Of a DNA stretch of 26,145 nt, positions 1-8,338 are shown piece after piece. The notes beneath the pieces were generated by a model. The model did no database searches. It was not told the origin of the DNA and saw nothing but the letters and a program-made list of their open reading frames with translations. A program made the translations under genes and the position numbers. Source of the stretch: Lingula anatina (lineage: Eukaryota; Brachiopoda; Lingulata; Lingulida; Lingulidae); contig NW_019773530.1 in the NCBI RefSeq assembly GCF_001039355.2, forward strand, positions 1 through 26,145, written 5' to 3'. Each line of letters begins with the position of its first letter. Position 1 is the stretch's first letter.

Positions 1-1665
1 TACAGACTTGACATTTAATATGGAATATTTTTTTGCAAGTCATTTTTCATCAGTTTTTTCCTATTTTGCTGACTGATAAATGAAAATAAGGATTAAAATC
101 GTGTTTTAATAATTTTAAATTATCTCTTTGATGTCATGGTGACATCAGCTCATTGGTTGAATTCGACATTGAAGCAAACAGAAATGCATTGCCTATTCTA
201 TGTCATACCACATCCATTAAAAGAGATATTTTGGATCTCCATATTTTCCAAATTATCGTCTGTAAAAGAGTTACACGCTCCACAAAGGACCCTCATGTCA
301 GTGTTTAGTCATAGTAACGGTCGCTGTTACGCCTGGCCTCTTCTGTCTGTTACCAGCGCTCTCAAGCGGCAAGGCATTCCTTGGGATAGGTTTTTAGAGT
401 TCAATCTGGAATATTATTCCAGGCATCGGTCCAAAATTGTCCAATTTGGTCCAGTTTTGATTTAGGGCATGTAGGCAGTTGATTCGGCGAGTAATGGCTT
501 ACCCACATATTGGCTATGCGGTTCAAATGTAGCGATTTTGATGACCAGGGTAGCTGCTCATTCCCTTGGTTCTGTAAGTTATTTGCTATTAAAAGTGCTC
601 TGTGTGAACCGGCAATCTCACCGTGCAACCTAAAATTGTTCCTAAGGTGCCCCCTATCAAATGATAGTCAAGTGGTTCCCAGATTATTCCTTTATTTGAT
701 CTGGTTCAGGTTTTCGTCAATGACTACCATTGGTGTTTTGGCACCAATGTGGTATCCACTCCAAATACTGACGCTGTCAATGACCCGTGTCACTTCAGAC
801 GCGGCACATGCTTCGTCGTAGGCCTCTTCTGGATGTCTGTAAACTCTGTTTTGACTAGTTGGGCGGTACAGGTGAAATCTGACCTCAAAAAAGAAAGCCA
901 CGTGGTTTCAGTGTTCTACCCAGAAACGGTCATGGCCCCCAATTCATTAGAGAAACAGACGACGATGTTTTGCTGTTTACAGTGGGTACCTCGGAGGTTG
1001 CCTGGTATTCTAACCTGCTAAAACCAGTTTGGTGTTCGTTAAGGGCCTTGAAAAACGCATTTTGGTGGTAATTTGCCCTTTGTTCTGAACGGACTGGGTG
1101 GATTTTGTTTAGTTGCAGCAGCATATCCCGAAAGACAGTGCGTCCTGTACCCCTGAGGTAAGATTTCGATGCATTGGGTGTGACATTTGTGTAGGTACAT
1201 CAGTCTGGGCATTACTCTATAAAACTGTGCGGACCGTTCCGTTTGGCGCTTTAATCTGTCTGGTAATGTCTATCTTTATTGCGCCATTCTGCCACAAATT
1301 AACAAATTTGTAAAGCACTACCTAGCTCATTTTACGCACTGCAAAACTGACTGCTTGCATCCAAAATTTCAAATTCTTCTATGCAGTAGTTGCCGACATA
1401 CGGATACTTTTTTGACAGAACCAAGCTTTGCCTAAGCCAAGCACTGACCAGCCCAAAGGAACACCACCCAATTAAATCACCGCATATTACACAATGTAGC
1501 AGCTCAACAGACATGGAAGTCAGTTAATTGGTAGCGACACACCTGACTACACACTTCTCCATTCACAAATCTTATATGAGATCGGAGTTTTTTGAAAAAA
1601 GAACGGATTTTTACCTAGGCATACCTTCGAAACTGAAATATTCCATATTAAATGTCAAGTCTGTA
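1..1665 (-). mobile_element. Tc1/mariner-type DNA transposon, decayed
   Basis: Bases 1-30 and 1636-1665 are perfect inverted repeats of each other (30 of 30). Both ends read TA then CAG inward, as expected for a Tc1/mariner element flanked by its TA target duplication. Between them the minus strand carries broken pieces of a Tc1-type transposase, annotated separately. A length near 1.66 kb fits a full Tc1-like element. The left end coincides with the window edge, so the outer flank cannot be checked. An ATAAT microsatellite lies against the right end. Confidence 0.85.
401..1320 (-). pseudogene. Tc1-like transposase pseudogene
   Basis: Read on the minus strand, three frames together give a Tc1-type transposase in the right order. 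Near 1320-1240 a helix-turn-helix-like stretch reads LWQNGAIKIDITRQI, resembling the Tc1 N-terminal DNA-binding region. At 901-692 there is a segment with RFHLYR, VYRHPEEAYDEAC, SIWSGYHIGAKTPMVVID, the middle of the DDE domain (family: FNLYR, RRPGERY, VWGGI, TPLVVIDG). At 628-401 there is SHRA followed by NNLQNQGNEQLPWSSKS and ending WNNIPD, the C-terminal DDE part. Stops and frameshifts separate the pieces. The catalytic acids appear lost: the family FTDE motif reads FFFE, DNA-x-PH reads EIAGSH, and the LNPIE motif reads LNRIA. It cannot encode an active enzyme. Confidence 0.8.
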
Positions 1666-2097
1666 TAATATAATATAATATAATAGTGGCGGATTTAGAG
1701 GGAGGTCAGGGAGGTCCTGACCCCCCACCCCCTTCGATTTTTATTCCCTTCTTGAAATTAGAATTTTGACTAGCTGAATCATAGTTCTAAGCCGTACCAA
1801 ATGGCACCACTCTAAAATACCAAAATTTTTCTGGGCCCTTCATCGGGCCCGGAACCCTCGCCAAGTGCCCGTAACCAGGCCCGTAACCAGCAAACTCAAA
1901 AGGGGAGTTTTTTTTCTGAAAAAGTGGAACTTTTACAAAGAAACTTATGTGTACCTAGATAAAATTTAACCCAAAATGGACCTTTTCCTGACAAAAGGGG
2001 CGGTTCTTTCGAACCCCCCGAACCCCAGTGGCTACGGGCCTGAGACCTAAATCCGACCCTGAATGCAATACAACATATCTCAATACTGCTTTCGTAC
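1666..2097. other. Non-coding repeat-like DNA with GC-rich patches
   Basis: An ATAAT microsatellite (about 1665-1685) is followed by GC-rich patches with C and G runs (1700-1735) and a short hairpin with GGGCCC arms near 1836-1851. Another G/C-run patch lies at about 2000-2040. The composition changes abruptly and looks like old interspersed repeats inserted in the intron that follows the last visible MAM exon on the minus strand. No coding sequence is recognised and no repeat family is assigned. Confidence 0.4.
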
Positions 2098-2351
2098 CTG
2101 GCATAAAAGTCGTCCACTTTACGAAAGAAGCAGTACTAGTCTCTTGTACCTTAGTAATTGGGCCTAGGGTTATTTTGGTCGAAGACTCTTGCAGTTTTGT
2201 TAATGTTGGGCGTGTATTTGCCGGAAGAGTCGTTTTTACCGAGAGCGTGGAGTTGCTGGATGTTGTAGAAGTGGGAGTTGTTGAGCGATTCGCAGAGCCG
2301 CAAGCGGCGCCCAGGATTAACACGTCGTCAATGGCGATGTCGTTAAGGTAA

Positions 2352-2357
2352 CTAGAT
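2352..2357. repeat. Target site duplication CTAGAT, left copy
   Basis: It directly abuts the left end of the inverted-repeat element and is matched exactly by 3032-3037 at the right end. In the MAM exon the hexamer falls in codons for RGSS, just before LNDIAIDDV. Confidence 0.85.
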
Positions 2358-3031
2358 CACCCTGAGCTTCAGAGCTAACTTGACACTAACCTATTCACTG
2401 TAGCCTATCTTCATCGTGTCAAGTAACCTCTGACCAGATTCGATTGCCTCCGCCGCCCGCCAATCAAATTTAAAAGCCCGCACTCAATGACTCATTAAAC
2501 GATCTAGCCAATGAACGCGAACGTGTCAAAGCGCGCTTTGTTCAAATCCGGACCAATCAAAGATAAGGCTGAATATCAGGGTCTTGCCGTAACCTGTGGG
2601 CAGCACGCAAATAACATCGTCTCTCAGTAGATAATGATGCAGGGCCTCAAACTGCTAGACCCTATGGTTTCAATTCCGATTTACTCATATTTTGCAAAGA
2701 ATCAAGAGATAACTTAACACATTCTTTTTCGTAGTCACTCGCCTTGCTTTCTTTGTGTACGGTAATACACTCGGAACTACTCGGATGTCTCCGCACTCGA
2801 CAATAACTTTGTTGTTAGTATGGAGCTTGCGGAATCAGCCGAGGATTGCCGATTGACGGTCAACCAATCAGCGTTTTCACCAAACTTTGGTGAAAAATTT
2901 TGAAACATGGATTTGATTGGCTTATATAAACTAGGTCAAACTATTTTCGTCAGAGGTTACTTGACACGATGNCGATGAAGATAGGCTACAGTGAAGAAGT
3001 TAGTGTCAAGTTAGCTCTGAAGCTCAGGGTG
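2358..3031. mobile_element. Inverted-repeat (MITE-like) DNA element inside MAM exon C
   Basis: The element begins CACCCTGAGCTTCAG and ends with the reverse complement. The terminal inverted repeats are 2358-2434 and 2949-3031, nearly identical except for two substitutions and a six-base indel next to the single N in the window. Identical CTAGAT hexamers at 2352-2357 and 3032-3037 flank it, a 6-bp target site duplication. Removing the element and one hexamer restores the MAM reading frame exactly. Within each arm CTTGACAC and GTGTCAAG form a second, inner palindrome. There is no transposase, so it is non-autonomous. A 6-bp duplication is unusual; among described superfamilies IS3EU and Dada are reported near that size, but I cannot assign this one. 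Confidence 0.9.
2526..2654 (-). pseudogene. RecQ-type helicase fragment (motifs 0 and I) inside the element
   Basis: A 42-codon minus-strand stretch ending in TGA reads QFEALHHYLL, then RDDVICVLPTGYGKTLIFSL. This matches the start of a RecQ-family helicase core: the Q-containing motif 0 is followed at normal spacing by the Walker A loop (PTGYGKT). Upstream, MSKSELKP near 2690 may be the preceding residues in a shifted frame broken by TAG. No later helicase motifs are present, so this is only a captured or residual piece. It may have been acquired from a host gene, or be left over from a helicase-encoding autonomous parent element. Confidence 0.65.
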
Positions 3032-3037
3032 CTAGAT
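3032..3037. repeat. Target site duplication CTAGAT, right copy
   Basis: Exact match to 2352-2357, abutting the right terminal inverted repeat. Confidence 0.85.
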
Positions 3038-3505
3038 CCACGAACGGCTACAAATTCTATGTTTACTATATCGGCAGGGATAGTAACTTTCGCGTTTTTC
3101 CATTGTGATCCTTGGTTTCCTTGTGAAAATGAAAACAGAAATTCATAATTTTTACATATTTTTGTTATTGAAAGTAAAAGTTTTATATTTACTGACAGCT
3201 ACATTTATTTGTGGAGTAGATTAATCAAATGAAGGGAGTGTCATTTGACATGTTTCTCTGTAGTAAACGCACATGCACACGTACACGCACACGCACACTA
3301 CCTGATATTGACCATATACGGATAGAACCATTGCCTCCGTGACCTACAACCTCTAGGAGTCCGCCAATTACACCATATAAAGTAAGCAAGTGGTATGAAA
3401 AGTGCACTCAGCGCGGAGTCGTGGATCTAGGCAGTGGTGGAAACTGAAGTCTGGCCTGTGAGTCTGGAAGGACCCTACTCGCCTCCATGTACATGTAGTA
3501 TCCAT

Positions 3506-4296
3506 CTGAATAAATATATTAATGGAAAATAAGAAGGTAAAAAAAAATTAACAAATAGATGAATGAATAAATGCACAAATAAAGAGATAAACATATAAAT
3601 GAATGAATCATGAATAGGTAAATAAGTAAAAAATGGTGTATGTTTTGCACTGGAGATAAAAGCTACATGTACTGAATTTGAATTTTTTGATAAATGCAAA
3701 AAACGTTTGATGACTTGAAAGCTCATGAGACCGGGTGATTTATATATTTATATACATATATACTTATATTCACATATCAGGTTAATAATAGATTCTACAT
3801 GTATGTGACTACATGTACTAAGCTCCGGTGTTTTTATGTGTAATTCAAATGCTCTTTTGAGACAGGATAATCATTTTTTACCGTCATCCTGCTTCCCTCC
3901 TCCCTCTGATTCTTTTGTTTTCAATATCGTAGTTGTATAAAGAAGCGTAAACCCTTGCCTACAACATCTCCTTAGTTTTATCTGCAATTCATAACATGCG
4001 CCATTTTTATTTATCTTTTTATGGTTTAATTCAATTTCCCATTTCTAATATTTTGCGTTTTTTGTCATGCGCATAAACTCATGTATTAAAATGTTAATGT
4101 GAAATTTGCACCAGGGCTATTTAACTCACCCCCCCTTCCCATACAGGATACTTTTATTATTCATGCAATTAAAAATGATTCCGCCAACAATTCAAAAAAT
4201 GATATTTAGCATTTTTACTTGTTATTGATCTCTCTTGTTATCATTTAAGGCTGTACTACTGCCGCTTGGCATAAGAGGATTCTTTATTTTTTATTG

Positions 4297-4344
<48 letters not shown>

Positions 4345-4537
4345 CTTGTAAGCACGTTTTGTTGCATCCTGAATATGCTTAAAATATGATTATAGCTGAG
4401 TCACAAATACATGTATATGAATTTATAGCCGAGTCACCAATTTATGAATGTATGAGCTAAAAATGATATACAGTGAAATATAATGGTACGTGCTCTGCTC
4501 TAAGTATTTCTGCATATACATTTGTTATTGGTCTTAC
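3506..4537. other. MAM-gene intron, low-complexity AT-rich DNA
   Basis: This is the intron between MAM exons A and B (donor gtaaga at 4537, acceptor ttcag at 3506). It holds a degenerate AAATGAATA-like simple repeat (about 3530-3640), TATA-rich patches near 3740-3770 and an AAT microsatellite at 4296-4343. Nothing coding is recognised. Confidence 0.5.
4296..4343. repeat. (AAT)n microsatellite
   Basis: About 16 uninterrupted trinucleotide units in the intron of the MAM gene. Confidence 0.95.
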
Positions 4538-4720
4538 CACCAGTCGTGTGATCACCATCGGGCCCTGTCCTACTACTCGGAGTTTGTCCTCGGTGCCGTA
4601 TCCACTCAGCCTGACTGTGATTCCGGTCGAACTTGAAGTTACAAATGGTGGGATCTTCAAATGTGCAGTTAAGCAAAACGTGTTCAGTTTGTGACGTCAC
4701 AGGCTCCACCAGTGCTGTGC

Positions 4721-6420
4721 CTGAAATGCCGCTGGTTTTGTTCTTATATGTACATAAAATGTGTGATTTTCTTAACTTCAAACTTTATTGAAATTATCGC
4801 ATGCATAATTTACATGTAGATCTTTAGGACTATGGCACAACCTTTTTCAATGTTGGTATTTCAATAAATTTCGCTCATGGCCTTAGAACAAACAGTTTGC
4901 AAAACTTGACTACATGGATGTTAACACATTTCAGAGGTTAAAAAATACGTATAGTGGTCAATTTGCCAGCTTATACATACCTAACAAAAACGCAATTAGC
5001 ATCCCACATAGCCCAACGGAACAAGTTTCCCTGTATGAACGCATTTTATCACGCATCGTATTCACGAATTTCTCCTCCGTCAACGAGCATCCCAGTCTCT
5101 AAACTGACCTACTCCGATATAACATCATATATCTTAACGTACCCTGACCTTTCTGTCTTGTTGATTTTGTCTATTTGCTTAATGATGCCGATAATATACT
5201 CTCTGACCACAGAGGGTGTTAATAGTCTGTTACCAAAATATCGAAAGGCAGTGTGGATTTATGTAATAATTAAAGGGATCCTGATATCAGAGGGTACCGA
5301 TAATACATGTTTTTATCGGCAAGGGGCTTGTCTCCTATTTCCTCTCCTGTCTCATTTGCCCCCTCCTTTTGCTAAGTGGCGCCCTCTGTGCGAGCTGTTG
5401 ATTTTCACGTGGTGGATCAAAAGCTAGATGAGTTACAAGCGAGGCAGCCTGATATACTGTTTGTTATTGCTGTTTAGATATTATTGTTGTAGGGAAACGT
5501 TTTTAGAGTCAACTGTTTGAATGGCTTGGTTATGGAAGTTTGTAAAGAAAGTATTTTGTAAATCAATTTGATTTCTTTTATAATTGTATGCTAGTATTTA
5601 TCTACAGTATTTCTTATTTCATTCAAAAAATTCGTTTGTATTTTACCTTGATTGTTTTACTTAAGTTTTTCGTATTATTATTATTGTTATTGCTTACCTT
5701 TACATTTTTCATTCTTTCAATTCTGTAACTGCTTTTGTTAAATCTCTTTTGTACACCGTACAATATTAATCTGTTGATAAATGACTATACTTTAGCCATT
5801 CAGAGTAAGCTGTTCAGCAGGTGAACTTAACACAGAAATATCATCAGTAAAGCTTAACACAGAAATATCATCAGTAAAGCGACGAACTTACAGGAACACA
5901 TACAGTATGAGCGGTAGAATTTTATTCAGCAAAATATTAATTTTCCCGTAGATTTCAGTACTTTTACCTTCATCGCCAATGTATACCGTGCCTAAAGCTG
6001 TTCACATAATATCGATCCATAAACCCGTTTTTATTTTTATAAGTCTTAGAAGTCTGTAGTCTTGGCCTCAGTTTAAATATGGATGTAGAGACGGTGAGTC
6101 TAAATGAAATATAAGAAACCCAATTATGGCGGTAAAGTTATACGTTAAGTACTCAAAAACTGGTTTCGTAGTTTGCTCTAATGTTTTTGAATATATGGGG
6201 TAAGAGAGGGAGAGAAAGAAAAAACAGCTGAACTTGCCAGTATTTTCTCGGTAAAGGTCTAACGCGCATTTTATGTCCAAAAATTAACTCGCTCTCATAT
6301 TTTTTCTTTGTTTCTTTTCGTGTGTCAGTTGATCGGGACATAAACATATCCAATGAATATTGACTATTTACTATAGACGTTGTGAACTGAAACATTTATG
6401 ACGCCGCCACATGAGCAGAA
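4721..6420. other. Intergenic or intronic DNA without recognised genes
   Basis: Apart from an exact 27-bp tandem duplication at 5826-5879 I see no features. Open frames here (the longest plus-strand one about 4954-5427) have no recognisable domain, no supporting splice sites and AT-rich, low-complexity composition. Earlier exons of the MAM gene may lie here but none could be supported. Confidence 0.4.
5826..5879. repeat. Tandem duplication, 2 x 27 bp
   Basis: The unit starting CTTAACACAGAAATATCATC occurs twice back to back without a mismatch, suggesting a recent slippage duplication. Confidence 0.95.
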
Positions 6421-6445
6421 CAATAAAGAGTCAACAATGAGTAAA

Positions 6446-6492
6446 TGACGTCATAAGCCCCCCTTATGACGTCACAGAGTGAAATGACGTGA
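6446..6492 (+). promoter_or_regulatory. CRE cluster upstream of the SHIPPO/ODF3-like gene
   Basis: Two perfect TGACGTCA palindromes (6446-6453 and 6467-6474) are followed by a near match TGACGTGA (6485-6492), 120-170 bases before the ATG at 6614. The first two form a perfect 12-bp inverted repeat (6446-6457 and 6463-6474) around CCCCC, and their starts are 21 bp apart, two helical turns. CRE sites bind CREB/ATF/CREM-type bZIP factors, and CREM drives many spermatid genes in mammals, which fits the downstream product. No TATA box is evident and the transcription start is unknown. Confidence 0.6.
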
Positions 6493-6613
6493 CAGCAATG
6501 TCCATTTCCCCGATAGCAACGGCAACTACACAACAACGTGTGCATCAGTGAGCCGATGGGGGAAAGTCTTTCTTCCCTTTTGTGTAATGTTGTCCTTTTA
6601 AGAGACCAGCAAA

Positions 6614-8291
6614 ATGAATTCGATAGCTGAAGATGAGAAGGACAGCACAGTGATTGCAGGCGCAGCGCAAAAGGCGTCAGGATCACTAGATGGAAGTAAA
6701 AAATTAGATAAGATTATCACTTTAAAAGAACGTTTTGAAGATATGAAGGAGCGACGTCTGCTCCCACGTAAGTATTGCCAGATGTTTTTTTTTTTTTTTT
6801 TTTACTCAAACCACTTGTATTCATGCTGATGTACTGAATTAATACTATATAAATTGCACACATATGTAGCCATGTTTAAAAAAGGATGAAAAATAAATGT
6901 TTTGTTTTCTACTCAATTGTTAAATTTTAACTTCATGCAAAATCCGAAATTTATGCTAAAAAGCGATGAAAGATATGCACAGAGTAAAAAAAACAGTACT
7001 AGTATCAATGATACATCGTAGTTATCAGGTAAGAGTCTCCTTTTCATTTCAAATTGCTGCAACATTTTTTATATCTAAATTCGTAATCTAATTATTCTTG
7101 TTGCCCGCTGATTTAATACAGATCTTTGAATTATATGTTTTTAGGACGAAGAACAGCTATGGGTTCCTACATTGTTCCGCCTGGAGAAAAACCTCTTACA
7201 TCGCTAGGCAAGTAGTTATCAAAGCTGTGTCTTTTATTTTTATGTCGGTATAGGGGGGCTCCTTTTATTTGAGATTAAAAATTAAAACGTTTGAATATTG
7301 AGCTGTTGATATCATATGTATATTTTGGCCATTAGCCATGCTGTTTGTTTAATAAACAATGTTTGTTTATTAAACATTTAGGAATAATTCTACACCTTTT
7401 TCATGCGTTTCTACCAGATGTTCCGATGTTAAACGCCATTTGCAATTTTTCAGGCGACTGCAATCCATCGCCGTCTGATTATTACCCCAAAGACGATCTG
7501 ACCAAAACAACAGCGCCTCAGGTATTGATAGTAGGAAGGACACGCCCACCGAAAGGTTTGTTTGAAGTGACCTGAGAGCCAAACAAATAGTAAAGTCACT
7601 CACGCACAGAATAAAAGAGCATCTGCATTTGCGCACACTGGGGAAATACCGTGGGATGGAATAAGTTAGCACCATTGAATTGCACGAGGGAAAATTATTT
7701 CAGACTTGGCCTTTTCTGTTTTATATCATTATCAAATTATAACCTATATCTGTCTAATAAAACAAAGGCATCTTGTTAAAAAGAAACAAATTTCAGATCA
7801 TTTGCCAAGTTTTTTCTTCAATTGTACTATATAGGTTTTTATTCATAATATTATATCCAGCATTAAGATGAATATACCTTTGCATGTCTTATTTTAACAA
7901 TACGATCCAGTTTGTGATTTTATCGCAACTGGATTCAAATGATTATATTGACATTCCAGCCAAGAAATGCCCTGGCCCCGCCGACTACGACACCAGCACT
8001 GACATGGAGTGGAGAGATAAATTTATATCACAGAAAAACAAAGGAAGGATGTGCATATACGATATAAGAAGTAAGTTGCCCTTCTCACCTTTTTATTCCT
8101 TATCCGAAATTATCTGTTGCTGCTTATCTTTTTACTCCTTTTATCAAAATCTTATATAGAGAATTTACTGGTATGAAAGTCGAAATTATAAGAGTATATT
8201 CAAAATCCTATATTGAATTCAAAATTTTATATAAATTGAAGGCCTACTGATTTATTTATTTTGATTTATTTAAATAGTAGTGTGTCGAATG

Positions 8292-8338
<47 letters not shown>

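Larger units (their letters stand above)
2098..4720 (-). pseudogene. MAM-domain protein gene fragment, disrupted
   Basis: Three minus-strand exons encode one complete MAM domain, an extracellular adhesion/recognition module. Exon A (4720-4538, 61 codons) carries LNCTFEDPTICNF, the RHRGQTPSS segment and GPDGDHTTG. Exon B (3505-3302, 68 codons) carries GYYMYMEAS, the SQARL segment, FSYHLL, LYGVIGGLLEVV and IWSISG. Exon C (3119-3032 plus 2351-2098, 114 codons) carries GNQGSQWKNA, EFVAVRGSSY, LNDIAIDDV and GAACG, then a Thr/Ser-rich linker of about 60 residues. Splice sites are good (ttcag acceptors; gtaaga, gtagtg and gtacga donors), all in phase 1, so the exons join in frame. Two lesions exist: a TGA at 3410-3408 at the place of the conserved cysteine before the FSYH segment, and a 674-bp element inside exon C. 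No further exons were recognised on either side. It could be a pseudogene, or a null allele of a living gene. Confidence 0.85.

Noticed and set aside
2028-2351. Plus-strand open frame of 107 codons
   Set aside because: It is the antisense of MAM exon C, whose MAM motif (NDIAIDDV) and splice sites are on the minus strand.
4691-4698. TGACGTCA site upstream of the SHIPPO gene
   Set aside because: It lies inside a MAM coding exon (codons for VTSQ) and is far from any promoter.
4954-5427. Plus-strand open frame of 157 codons
   Set aside because: No domain, odd low-complexity composition, no supporting splice or promoter context, and it overlaps another open frame on the same strand.
6511-6526. 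Possible RFX X-box (AGCAACGGCAAC) in the SHIPPO promoter
   Set aside because: The two half-sites are direct rather than inverted, so the X-box consensus is not met; a single half-site remains possible.
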